Shown piece by piece: positions 1 through 6,767 of a DNA stretch of 11,329 nt. Each line of letters begins with the position of its first letter. Within the stretch, counting starts at the first letter, position 1. Position numbers and translations under genes: made by a program. The notes beneath the pieces were generated by a model. It was not told the DNA's origin. It saw nothing but the letters and a program-made list of their open reading frames with translations, and searched no databases. This DNA is from Bacillota bacterium (GTDB lineage Bacteria > Bacillota > Clostridia > Lachnospirales > Lachnospiraceae), in the NCBI GenBank assembly GCA_023437885.1, contig JAEZFH010000245.1, positions 1 to 11,329 on the forward strand, read 5' to 3'.

Positions 1-1052
1 GGATATACCGTGGCTTCAGTATGGAAAGTAACGCGGTCGTATAGATAACTTGGGAAATCATAGTTATCCCAATCGGACGGGTTATTGGGATCTGATTTAT
101 TTGCCGCAAGGCCGATACTTAAGACAATAACAAACAATATTGAAACAACGAGGACCCGTGCAGCGGGTTTTTTGAAGTTCATCGCATTCCGGATCCTCTC
201 CTTGATATTTCCTTCGCCAAATGCGAGAGGACTGTCATTAATAAGTTGCCGTCCTGTCGCCAGGGACAGAAGAGAGGTTGAATATTCCTGCTTTATTTCT
301 TCACCCATTTTCTTTAAAACATGTTCATCGCAGGATATTTCCATGTCCTTTGCAAAGCACACAAACGCTACCCATACAAGCGGATTGAACCAATGAACAG
401 TCAGTGTGAGAAAAGCAATTACTTTAAAGATATGGTCAAGCCGTCGTATATGTGTCTGCTCATGCTGGATAATATAGCTCTGTTCCCGATCCGTCAGTGT
501 TGACGGAAGAAATATTTTCGGCTGCATCACACCGATCACGAAGGGAGTGGGTATGTGATCTGCAAGATAAATATTGCCACGCAGAGGTACCGCACCAATA
601 AGCTTTTTACGCAGGAGCAACAGGGATACTGCGCTGTAGATAAGCATCACCGCCATACCGGAGAGCCAGAGAACTGTTACAGCCGCCATCTGCCACTCCA
701 GCGGATCGGCGGCAGTCTGTTCTTCCCCTTGAGGCAGATTGTGGTTTATGGCATCATTGATCATCGGGAGAGGCAGGTCTACCTTTGGATGCTCCGTATG
801 TACGATATCGGCGGGAATATAAGTGATACTGTTGTTGATAACGTCAGGGGTGTGGAAGATGCCGAGAAACGAAAACTCCGATGAAAATGACACAGGGCAT
901 AAAAGCCGGAAAAAGACCACCAGCCAAAGTGTGTAAGAAAAAATTTTCGGAGCCTTTTTCAGCAGTTTACGGGCAATCAGCACATAAATGATAACAATTC
1001 CTGCGGTAAGACTCATATTAAGGATTTTAGGGAGCAGCGTATATACCCACAT
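1..1052 (-). CDS. M56 family (BlaR1/MecR1-like) membrane metallopeptidase, 3' end beyond the window
   Basis: I read an open frame on the minus strand from the ATG at 1052-1050 to the window edge without a stop, giving about 350 residues. It begins MWVYTLLPKILN and has hydrophobic segments near residues 13-27, 39-55 and 125-150. The zinc-protease motif HEQTH lies at residues 197-201 (bases 464-450) and is followed by the family's conserved EISCDEHVL stretch, which supplies the third zinc ligand. A last membrane segment (LVVSILFVIVLSIGLAA) precedes a presumed extracytoplasmic C-terminal part that is cut off. Known family role: the protein senses a signal outside the cell and its cytoplasmic zinc-protease domain leads to inactivation of the partner BlaI-type repressor. 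The start codon overlaps the repressor's TGA by one base (TGATG), so the two are translationally coupled. The missing sensor region could be a penicillin-binding domain or something else, so the inducer cannot be named. Confidence 0.9.
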   Translation of the reverse strand, partial: MWVYTLLPKILNMSLTAGIVIIYVLIARKLLKKAPKIFSYTLWLVVFFRLLCPVSFSSEFSFLGIFHTPDVINNSITYIPADIVHTEHPKVDLPLPMINDAINHNLPQGEEQTAADPLEWQMAAVTVLWLSGMAVMLIYSAVSLLLLRKKLIGAVPLRGNIYLADHIPTPFVIGVMQPKIFLPSTLTDREQSYIIQHEQTHIRRLDHIFKVIAFLTLTVHWFNPLVWVAFVCFAKDMEISCDEHVLKKMGEEIKQEYSTSLLSLATGRQLINDSPLAFGEGNIKERIRNAMNFKKPAARVLVVSILFVIVLSIGLAANKSDPNNPSDWDNYDFPSYLYDRVTFHTEATVY

Positions 1053-1417
1053 CAAAATTCACCCCGTTTCTCCTCGATCAGCCTTTGCAGCTCGTAGATT
1101 TCCTTTTCGGATAGCTTTTTTCGCAGAGTAAAGGCTGCAAGGAATTTCGGAAGCGATCCGGCGAAGGTTTCGTCCACAAATCTTTCGCTTTGTAAGGCGT
1201 GGAATTCCTGTTTGCTCATGAGTGAGGAAACCATACCGCCTGCATTCTGAAAGATACCGCGTTCACAAAGACGGCGCAGCATGGTATAAGTAGTTGACTT
1301 TTTCCAGGTCAATTCCTTATCGCAAAGCTTCACCAATTCACCGGAGGAAATGGGCTCATTATTCCATATTATCTCTGCAAATTTTGTCTCCATTGCTCCT
1401 AATTTATAATCCTCCAT
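1052..1417 (-). CDS. BlaI/MecI family transcriptional repressor
   Basis: This 121-residue protein has the size and pattern of BlaI/MecI/CopY penicillinase repressors. An N-terminal winged helix covers roughly residues 1-75, with the recognition region KKSTTYTMLRRLCERG typical of the family, followed by a helical dimerisation tail ending in EEKRGEF. Known family role: a dimer binds dyad operators and is released when the partner M56 protease is activated. The start at 1417 is supported by AGGGAGG seven bases upstream (read on the minus strand). Two matching dyads lie directly upstream, one over the likely -10 region, which suggests autoregulation. It is the first gene of a two-gene operon with the M56 protease. 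No beta-lactamase or penicillin-binding protein gene is in the window, so its other targets are unknown. Confidence 0.93.
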   Translation of the reverse strand: MEDYKLGAMETKFAEIIWNNEPISSGELVKLCDKELTWKKSTTYTMLRRLCERGIFQNAGGMVSSLMSKQEFHALQSERFVDETFAGSLPKFLAAFTLRKKLSEKEIYELQRLIEEKRGEF

Positions 1418-1435
1418 ATTAGAACCTCCCTATGA

Positions 1436-1480
1436 GTTTAACGGTATTAAACCTATATAATGAGTTTAATACCGTTAAAC
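1436..1480. promoter_or_regulatory. Paired 17-bp dyad operators for the BlaI-type repressor
   Basis: GTTTAACGGTATTAAAC at 1436-1452 and GTTTAATACCGTTAAAC at 1464-1480 are exact reverse complements of each other. Each is itself a dyad (GTTTAA, five bases, TTAAAC), and both are preceded by TGA. Centre-to-centre distance is 28 bp. They sit between the repressor's ribosome site and its -35 element, as expected for autorepression. The dyad differs from the TACA/TGTA-type operator known for staphylococcal BlaI/MecI. That this repressor binds here is inference from position. Confidence 0.75.
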
Positions 1481-1491
1481 CAAAATGTCAA
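1463..1491 (-). promoter_or_regulatory. Likely sigma-A promoter of the repressor/M56 operon
   Basis: On the minus strand a perfect TTGACA (1491-1486) is followed after 17 bases by TAAACT (1468-1463), a 4/6 match to TATAAT. The -10 lies inside the distal dyad, so repressor binding would block polymerase. The -10 is weak, so the start point is only approximate. Confidence 0.55.
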
Positions 1492-1588
1492 TAGCTGAAG
1501 AAAGCTATCATTCAAGATTCTTTACCTAAACCGGCTAAACTATCATAAACAATGAAACGATATTTACATCTATTCTTTCATAATGTAG

Positions 1589-1676
1589 AATAAAAGAATG
1601 AAAGTAACAATAAAAGAATGAATGTAACAATAAAAGAGTAAAAGTAACAATAGAAGAATGAAAGTAATAATAAAAG
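1589..1676. repeat. Tandem 20-bp A-rich repeat, about 4.4 copies
   Basis: Four consecutive 20-bp units start at 1589, 1609, 1629 and 1649 with consensus AATAAAAGAATGAAAGTAAC, followed by a partial AATAAAAG at 1669. Units differ from consensus by none to a few bases. A short inverted copy of the core (ATTCTTTCA, near 1572-1580) lies just upstream. The rest of the 1492-1785 gap is AT-rich with no gene that I can see. Confidence 0.85.
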
Positions 1677-1785
1677 CGGATGAGCAGATAGATCGCTGAT
1701 AAAAATAAGACTGATATGGAATAATACTAGGAACGGAACGAATGATACATCATATACGAAGCATTAGACTAAGGAGGGATATACT

Positions 1786-2184
1786 ATGGAAAATGAGTCT
1801 ATGAAAGACACAAAATCCCCGTCCCAATTAATCGACGAAAGAATTGAGGAGTTGGGTGACTGGCGGGGGCAGATGCTTTCAAAGGCACGAAACCTGATCA
1901 GACAAACCGACCCTGAGATAGCTGAGGAGTGGAAGTGGAGAGGGACCCCAGTGTGGTCCTGTAACGGGATGATATGTACCGGAGAAACCTATAAGAGCGC
2001 TGTGAAGCTGACATTTGCCAAGGGTGCGTTGCTGGAGGATCCTTCCCGGCTTTTCAACTCAGGTTTGGATGGAAATGTCCGAAGAGCCATTGACCTCCAT
2101 GAGGGAGACGAAGTGGATGAGGAGGCGCTGAAGGAGTTGGTTCGAGCTGCGATTGCCTTAAACCGGTCCGGGCGAACGAAATAA
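1786..2184 (+). CDS. DUF1801 domain protein
   Basis: This 132-residue soluble protein matches the DUF1801 (YdhG-like) family in its hallmark run: DWRGQMLSKARNLIRQ, then EEWKWRGTPVWSCNGMICTGETYK, KLTFAKGA, LFNSGLDGNVRRAIDLHEGD and a C-terminal helix DEEALKELVRAAIALN. The biochemical role of this family is not established; the fold is related to frataxin-like or YdhG-like small proteins. The start is supported by AAGGAGGG eight bases upstream of the ATG. It appears to be a single-gene unit: a divergent operon lies 368 bp upstream and a terminator-like hairpin follows immediately. No catalytic residues can be assigned. Confidence 0.9.
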   Translation: MENESMKDTKSPSQLIDERIEELGDWRGQMLSKARNLIRQTDPEIAEEWKWRGTPVWSCNGMICTGETYKSAVKLTFAKGALLEDPSRLFNSGLDGNVRRAIDLHEGDEVDEEALKELVRAAIALNRSGRTK

Positions 2185-2191
2185 TATTTAC

Positions 2192-2240
2192 AAAGAGGTT
2201 AAGTTCAACCAATATACAGGGATATGGACTTAACCTTTTT
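2192..2240 (+). terminator. Terminator-like hairpin after the DUF1801 gene
   Basis: AGGTTAAGT (2196-2204) pairs exactly with ACTTAACCT (2228-2236). The flanking AAAG (2192-2195) pairs with the T run 2237-2240, with one G-U pair. The loop can form a small inner stem (CCA..TAT with ATATGG). The T-run after the stem supports termination, but the stem is AT-rich, so efficiency is uncertain. Confidence 0.6.
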
Positions 2241-2329
2241 CAATGCAGCCGAAAATGGTTTTTTATAAAGCATCCCAACTGGTTGCAATTTGTTTGGGGG
2301 AAATATTAGGGATAAACAATTAAACATAA

Positions 2330-2434
2330 TTTATTATGCGTGCCACGGATACTACGGCTAAAGTTGTGAAAGAAGTGGCTAAGGCGATCAGCTATAATTT
2401 TAAAGAGTACAATATTACTTTTCCCGGTAGGTAA
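2330..2434 (+). pseudogene. Remnant of a flavodoxin/EFR1-type N-terminus
   Basis: From the in-frame ATG at 2336 the DNA reads MRATDTTAKVVKEVAKAISYNFKEYNITFPGR and stops at 2432-2434. This resembles the N-terminal region of EFR1-type ferredoxin/flavodoxin-fold proteins, where a phosphate-binding loop of the form FS.TGTTKKVVEEIAKG is followed by KEYDLTLPENR. Here the loop glycine is replaced (ATDTT), the first beta strand is missing because an in-frame TAA sits at 2327-2329, and nothing recognisable continues after the stop. I see no ribosome site. It is best read as a decayed gene start. The similarity is from memory of the family pattern and has not been checked against a database. Confidence 0.45.
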
Positions 2435-2562
2435 TCAGCTAACCCAGCGGCTGATACGGAAGGAAAGCTGTAAAATAATAATAAGTATTGCCTGGGCAGG
2501 AAGAAAATGGTAATATACACATGAGTAAATCAATCGTGAAAGGGTATATCAGGGGAAGAATG

Positions 2563-3915
2563 ATGAAAATGCAAAAACACCTTCAAGCCAAATTTCTTAT
2601 TATCGCACTGGCACTGGGAATGCTGGGATGCTCCAGAGAGAAAAAGACCTCGGATCTGGAGCGTGAAAACAGGGGACCGGATGTAATTACCGAAAAAGCT
2701 GCTGGGGTCACGAAAGCACCGGTCAAAGAAGATCCGTTGATATCGGAGATTGTCAAAAAACCGGTAAGACCGAAGGAGGGACCAAGGAGTATTGCCTATT
2801 TTACCTCATGGTCAGCCTATGACAGAGCGCTGCAGGTGAAAGACATTGATCCAAGCCTTCTTACGCATATTAACTTCGCCTTTGCTAATCTGAGCAAAGA
2901 TGGCGAAGTGATTGCCGGAGATGAGAAAGCAGATTTATTTATGGATTTTGGGACAGAGCTTGGCGGAAGAACTGAGGATGCATACGGACATTTCGGACAG
3001 CTCAGACAGCTGAAAGCTAAGTATCCGAAGCTGAAGGTATTAATCTCAGTCGGCGGCTGGGGGTGGTCGACTAATTTCTCCGATGTCGCAGCCGACCCGG
3101 TAAAACGTGACCGGTTTGCTGCCTCTGCTGCAGAATTCGTTACAAAGCACGGCCTGGACGGCGTCGATATTGATTGGGAATACCCGGTGCAGGGAGGGGA
3201 TAATATTACCCATCGTGCAGAGGATAATGTAAATTATACCATGCTGCTGAAAGCGGTCAGAAAGGCATTGAATGAACAGGGGAAGACCGGTGGGGACGCC
3301 TATCTGCTGACCATTGCTGCCCGTGCGGCAGAGCGCTTCATACCGGATGCAAATTTATTGGAGACGATGAATTACATTGACTTTATCAATCTTATGACCT
3401 ATGATTTTCATGGTTCCTGGGATGCTAGGACGGGTTTTAATTCACCACTTTATGCCGAGGGTGAAGTCTCAAATGATACAGCGGTAACCGCTTTTTTAGA
3501 GGCAGGGATCCGCGGCAAGGACATAAATCTGGGGCTTGCATTCTATGGAAGAGGCTGGACCAATGTTGCCAGTACAGATAATAACGGGATCAACCAGGAG
3601 GCTCAGCTACCCTTTGGAATCGGATATGGATCAGGCACCTGGGAAGCAGGCGTATTCGATGCATGGGACCTGATGGAAAATTATGCGGATAAGGATGGCT
3701 TCGTACGTTATTATGATGAGACGGCACAAAGTCCTTATGTATTTGACGGCACCACCTGGATTTGCTATGATGACGAGCAGTCAATCCGGGCCAAAACGGA
3801 GTATGCTCTGGAAAAGGGCCTCGGAGGCGTTATGTTCTGGGATTTTTCCGGAGATAAGAAGCTGGTTCTGCAGAAGACAATTGCTGAAACTCTTGGCATC
3901 AGGAAGGCAGAATAA
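2563..3915 (+). CDS. GH18 chitinase-like lipoprotein
   Basis: This is a glycoside hydrolase family 18 protein. The catalytic motif DGVDIDWE (DxxDxDxE) is at residues 199-206, with E206 the expected acid/base. Other family signatures are VLISVGGWGWS before it, NLMTYDFHG (Y280) and a C-terminal GGVMFWDFSGD strand. The N-terminus MKMQKHLQAKFLIIALALGMLGC is a lipoprotein signal with Cys23 as the lipidation site, followed by a charged linker to about residue 77, so the enzyme is probably anchored outside the membrane. No chitin-binding or LysM domain is present. GH18 enzymes cleave beta-1,4-GlcNAc polymers by substrate-assisted catalysis. I chose the ATG at 2563 because AGGGG lies seven bases upstream; the frame extends back to 2488, and ATGs at 2521 and 2560 are alternatives. 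It appears monocistronic. Substrate could be chitin, peptidoglycan-derived glycans or host glycans. Confidence 0.92.
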   Translation: MKMQKHLQAKFLIIALALGMLGCSREKKTSDLERENRGPDVITEKAAGVTKAPVKEDPLISEIVKKPVRPKEGPRSIAYFTSWSAYDRALQVKDIDPSLLTHINFAFANLSKDGEVIAGDEKADLFMDFGTELGGRTEDAYGHFGQLRQLKAKYPKLKVLISVGGWGWSTNFSDVAADPVKRDRFAASAAEFVTKHGLDGVDIDWEYPVQGGDNITHRAEDNVNYTMLLKAVRKALNEQGKTGGDAYLLTIAARAAERFIPDANLLETMNYIDFINLMTYDFHGSWDARTGFNSPLYAEGEVSNDTAVTAFLEAGIRGKDINLGLAFYGRGWTNVASTDNNGINQEAQLPFGIGYGSGTWEAGVFDAWDLMENYADKDGFVRYYDETAQSPYVFDGTTWICYDDEQSIRAKTEYALEKGLGGVMFWDFSGDKKLVLQKTIAETLGIRKAE

Positions 3916-3931
3916 AAGCGCTCCCTGTCAT

Positions 3932-3971
3932 TTTTAGTGCGGAATGCGTATTCAGGCATACTGCACTAAAA
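3932..3971. repeat. Inverted repeat downstream of the GH18 gene
   Basis: TTTTAGTGC (3932-3940) is the exact complement of GCACTAAAA (3963-3971), and ATGC (3944-3947) pairs with GCAT (3956-3959) inside it, leaving an 8-base loop. It lies 17 bases after the GH18 stop. There is no T-run after the stem on the plus strand, so it is a poor canonical terminator, but it may still end or protect the transcript. Confidence 0.6.
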
Positions 3972-4102
3972 GGTATGGCATAAATAATAAAATTTCTCTA
4001 AAATGATGGTTTTTATTAAATATCAATAGATAAAAACTGCGTTTTGTAATATAATAGAGACAGGGAGGAGTCGAGACAAAGTCTGCTCGGCAAAAATATT
4101 AA

Positions 4103-4132
4103 TTGAGATTAAGAATAATAACTAAATAATAT
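4103..4132 (+). promoter_or_regulatory. Possible promoter for the riboswitch-guaD transcript
   Basis: TTGAGA (4103-4108, 5/6 match) and TAATAT (4127-4132, 4/6 match) are 18 bases apart and would start transcription about ten bases before the riboswitch. A perfect TATAAT at 4050-4055 is an alternative further upstream but has no good -35. The 3972-4150 stretch is otherwise AT-rich with no gene visible. Confidence 0.4.
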
Positions 4133-4150
4133 TATAGAATATCAATTGGT

Positions 4151-4217
4151 ATACTTATATAGGTTCATAATCGGTTGAACGTTTCTACCAGCTACCTTAA
4201 TAGTTGTCTATAAGTAT
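4151..4217 (+). promoter_or_regulatory. Purine riboswitch aptamer, guanine-type base with a variant J3/1
   Basis: The three-way junction of the purine riboswitch can be drawn in full. P1 is nine perfect pairs (ATACTTATA 4151-4159 with TATAAGTAT 4209-4217). P2 is GTTCA/TGAAC (4163-4167 with 4176-4180). J2/3 is the conserved TTTCTAC (4182-4188). P3 is CAGCTA/TAGTTG (4189-4194 with 4201-4206) with a CCTTAA loop. The base just before P1's 3' strand, equivalent to position 74 of the B. subtilis xpt aptamer, is C (4208), which specifies guanine-type ligands; U would specify adenine. The preceding base (4207, position 73 equivalent) is U, whereas A is usual. The guanine deaminase gene starts 60 bases downstream, which agrees with a guanine-related ligand. 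Confidence 0.88.
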
Positions 4218-4267
4218 CGGCAGGCCTCTCTGTGCATACGGTAAATTATAGAATATTATTAAGGAGG
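4208..4267 (+). promoter_or_regulatory. Candidate expression platform and ribosome site of guaD
   Basis: CTATAA (4208-4213), part of aptamer J3/1 and P1, can instead pair with TTATAG (4246-4251). Inside that alternative stem GTAT (4214-4217) pairs with ATAC (4236-4239). P1 and this stem exclude each other. No T-run terminator is evident. The strong ribosome site AAGGAGG is at 4261-4267, and CCTCT (4225-4229) could pair with its GGAGG, so translational control is possible. The mechanism is inference from base pairing only. Confidence 0.4.
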
Positions 4268-4276
4268 TAGAAGCAG

Positions 4277-5563
4277 ATGTATGAACCTATTTTTGTTGTG
4301 AAAGGAAATATTATTTACAGTAAGGATTCCAATGAGTTAACGATAATCGAAAACGGATATCTAGTCTGTAAAAATGGGGTATCAAAAGGGGTATACAGGA
4401 CACTTCCATCCGAGTACAAGGATGTCCACCTTCGGGATTATGGGGATTCCCTGATTATCCCGGGCTTGACGGATTTGCATATCCATGCGCCTCAATATTC
4501 GTTCCGTGGACTGGGAATGGATATGGAGCTGATCGAATGGCTTGAAACCAATACTTTTCCGGAGGAAGCAAAGTTTCAGGATATAAACTATGCAAAAGAA
4601 GCCTATGATATCTTTGTGGAGAATTTAAGAAAGAGCCCGACCACCAGAGCCTGTGTCTTTGCTACAACGCATCGTCCTGCAACCTTGCTGCTGATGGAAA
4701 TGCTGGAGGAATCCGGTCTGGCCACTATGGTAGGCAAAGTGAATATGGACCGCAATTGCCCGGAATATCTGAAGGAGAATTCGCCGGAGGCATCCGCGGA
4801 AGAGACAGAAAACTGGCTCCAGGAGGTTTTAATTAAAGGGTTCAAATACACAAAACCAATTATTACTCCAAGGTTCACTCCAAGCTGCACGGATGATTTA
4901 ATGAGATATTTAAAGGAATTACAGGTGAAATATGATTTACCCTTACAATCTCATCTATCAGAAAATCTTGGAGAGGTTAACTGGGTGAAGGAGCTTTGTC
5001 CCTGGTCCAAGTTCTATGGGGAGGCTTATGACAACTTTGGCCTGTTTGGCCGGGACTGCAAGACGATAATGGCCCACTGTGTTTATTCGGATGATCGTGA
5101 AATTAAGCGGATGAAGGAAAATGGGGTATTTGTTGCTCATTGTCCGGAGTCGAATATCAATCTTTCCTCGGGAGTGGCTCCGGTAAGGAAATTCCTTGAG
5201 ATGGGTGTGCATGTGGGAATAGGAAGCGATGTTGCCGGCGGATCTTCAGAGAATATATTTAACGCCATGGCACACGCAATTCAGGCATCAAAAATGCGCT
5301 GGAGGCTTTATGACAATTCGCTGAAGCCGCTGACTGTGGAAGAGGTATTTTATATGGCTACGAAGGGCGGCGGAGAATTTTTCGGCAAAGTCGGAAGCTT
5401 TGAAGCGGGGTATGCATTCGATGCGATTGTTTTGGATGACAGGCGTCTTAGGCATCCTCAGCCACTGGATCTGAAGAAGCGGGTGGAGCGGCTGATTTAT
5501 CTCTCGGATGACAGAGAAATTACAGCAAAATATGTAGAAGGAAGAGAAGTGCTGCTTCAATAG
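4277..5563 (+). CDS. guaD: Guanine deaminase (amidohydrolase family)
   Basis: This 428-residue amidohydrolase converts guanine to xanthine and ammonia in the cytoplasm, the entry to guanine catabolism. The metal site is complete: HIH at residues 68-70 within LHIHAPQYSFRG, a guanine-deaminase hallmark; H226 in LQSHLSEN; H267 in MAHCVYS; and D318 in GIGSDVAGG. VAHCPESNINLSSG is also typical of the family. Length is close to the usual 430-450. The start follows AAGGAGG by nine bases. It is the first gene after a purine riboswitch, and a Gfo/Idh/MocA oxidoreductase follows on the same strand 95 bp later. The aptamer and the enzyme agree on a guanine-related substrate. Control of a catabolic gene would suggest switching on by ligand, but that is inference. 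The HAPQYSFRG motif makes guanine more likely than a related aminohydrolase substrate. Confidence 0.93.
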   Translation: MYEPIFVVKGNIIYSKDSNELTIIENGYLVCKNGVSKGVYRTLPSEYKDVHLRDYGDSLIIPGLTDLHIHAPQYSFRGLGMDMELIEWLETNTFPEEAKFQDINYAKEAYDIFVENLRKSPTTRACVFATTHRPATLLLMEMLEESGLATMVGKVNMDRNCPEYLKENSPEASAEETENWLQEVLIKGFKYTKPIITPRFTPSCTDDLMRYLKELQVKYDLPLQSHLSENLGEVNWVKELCPWSKFYGEAYDNFGLFGRDCKTIMAHCVYSDDREIKRMKENGVFVAHCPESNINLSSGVAPVRKFLEMGVHVGIGSDVAGGSSENIFNAMAHAIQASKMRWRLYDNSLKPLTVEEVFYMATKGGGEFFGKVGSFEAGYAFDAIVLDDRRLRHPQPLDLKKRVERLIYLSDDREITAKYVEGREVLLQ

Positions 5564-5640
5564 AAGCAAGTGAGTTAATAGCAAGTGATATAGAAGCAAG
5601 TGATTAGAAGCACAAGTGATTAGAGGCACATGTGCTTCTA
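5561..5640. repeat. Degenerate tandem repeat and inverted repeat between guaD and the oxidoreductase gene
   Basis: Variants of TAGAAGCAAGTGAT recur with starts near 5561, 5578, 5591, 5605 and 5621, spaced 13-17 bp. The first copy contains the guaD stop codon. The last part forms structure: TAGAAGCACA (5605-5614) is the exact complement of TGTGCTTCTA (5631-5640). The 20 bases 5621-5640 are also a near-perfect palindrome with one G-T pair, so two competing hairpins are possible just before the next ribosome site. Confidence 0.8.
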
Positions 5641-5658
5641 TACATAGGAGGACGAGAT

Positions 5659-6654
5659 ATGAAACTGGGTATACTCGGAGCCGGAATGATTGTGAAAGAA
5701 TTCCTGACAATTACGCCTTACTTAAAGGAGCTGGAATTAACGGCTCTTTACGGCAGGAAAAGTTCCGAAGAGAAGATGAAAGAGCTGCAGAAAAAATATG
5801 AGATTAGGAATCTCTATTTCGACTATGACGAATTGCTAGAGAGTGATGTAGATACCGTATATATTGCGCTTCCTAATAATTTGCATTTTGAGTTTGCCAA
5901 AAAGGGTTTGGAGGCCGGGAAGAACATAATTCTTGAGAAGCCGATGACATCTACCTATAAGGAGGCTTTTTTACTGAGCAATATGGCAAGAGAAAGAGGC
6001 TTATTATTATTTGAAGCAATCACTACCCAATATCTTCCCAATTATAAGAAGATAAAAGAAATGCTCCCTGCTTTGGGAGATATCAAAATTGTTCAGTGCA
6101 ATTATTCCCAATATTCCAGCAGGTACGGCAGCTTTCAGGAAGGAAGGGTGCTGCCTGCTTTTGATCCCGGCTGTTCAGGCGGAGCGTTAATGGATTTGAA
6201 TATTTACAACATCCATTACGCAGTGGGGTTGTTCGGAAGACCAAGGAGTGTGGAATATTATCCCAACATCGAACGGGGTATTGATACCTCCGGAATCTTG
6301 ATTTTGGCCTATGATGGATTTCAATGTGTATGCATCGGAGCAAAGGACTGCAAGGCACCAATTGCGAACAATATCCAGGGCAATCAGGGATGTATCTATC
6401 AGGATAGTTCCACAAGTACCTGTGAGAAATTTGAACTGCTGATGAACAACGGAACCAGTACAGTTATTAATGAAAATCAGTATGTCCACCGTATGGTAGG
6501 TGAATTTCTGGAATTTTCGGAGATGATTTCTAACAGAGATCTGGAAAAGTGTTATAAAATGCTGGATCTCAGTTTGATCGTAAGTGAAATTCTGACGATT
6601 GCAAGAAATAAAAGCGGTATTGTATTCCCGGCAGATATCAATGCTGACAGGTAA
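5659..6654 (+). CDS. Gfo/Idh/MocA family NAD(P)-dependent oxidoreductase
   Basis: This 331-residue protein begins with a Rossmann nucleotide-binding motif (LGILGAGMI, residues 3-11). It has the family's VDTVYIALPNNLH strand and the LEKPMT signature, with K94 as the expected active-site lysine. The C-terminal half carries the alpha/beta domain, including GGALMDLNIYNIHYAVGLFG, where the family's catalytic Asp/His region lies. Members oxidise or reduce sugars, inositols, bile pigments and related compounds; the substrate here cannot be told. The frame extends to a GTG at 5632, but the ATG at 5659 has AGGAGG eight bases upstream and begins directly with the Rossmann strand, so it is preferred. 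It may be co-transcribed with guaD and so be under the purine riboswitch, or be separated by the hairpins in the gap. Confidence 0.9.
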   Translation: MKLGILGAGMIVKEFLTITPYLKELELTALYGRKSSEEKMKELQKKYEIRNLYFDYDELLESDVDTVYIALPNNLHFEFAKKGLEAGKNIILEKPMTSTYKEAFLLSNMARERGLLLFEAITTQYLPNYKKIKEMLPALGDIKIVQCNYSQYSSRYGSFQEGRVLPAFDPGCSGGALMDLNIYNIHYAVGLFGRPRSVEYYPNIERGIDTSGILILAYDGFQCVCIGAKDCKAPIANNIQGNQGCIYQDSSTSTCEKFELLMNNGTSTVINENQYVHRMVGEFLEFSEMISNRDLEKCYKMLDLSLIVSEILTIARNKSGIVFPADINADR

Positions 6655-6767
6655 GACAATAATAGCGGACAATTTTAAAGGAATGGTCCGAAAACAGCCA
6701 GTTGACCTATTACATTTATGTTATCCTGAGAATAGGATATTGATTACCGAATGCTAACATTTATGGT

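Noticed and set aside
85..884. Three plus-strand open frames (85-396, 321-503, 555-884)
   Set aside because: They lie opposite the M56 peptidase frame, have no ribosome sites and show no family resemblance.
1589..1676. CRISPR array
   Set aside because: The 20-bp units are contiguous with no spacers, and no cas genes are present.
1742..1753. Small palindrome ATGATACATCAT before the DUF1801 gene
   Set aside because: Only five pairs, expected by chance in AT-rich DNA, with no second copy.
2434..2455. Hairpin ATCAGC/GCTGAT upstream of the GH18 gene
   Set aside because: Six pairs with a ten-base loop and no T-run; too weak to call regulatory.
4050..4098. Possible leader gene after TATAAT and GGGAGGAG near 4050-4070
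   Set aside because: The ribosome-site-like motif is not followed by a usable start codon or reading frame.
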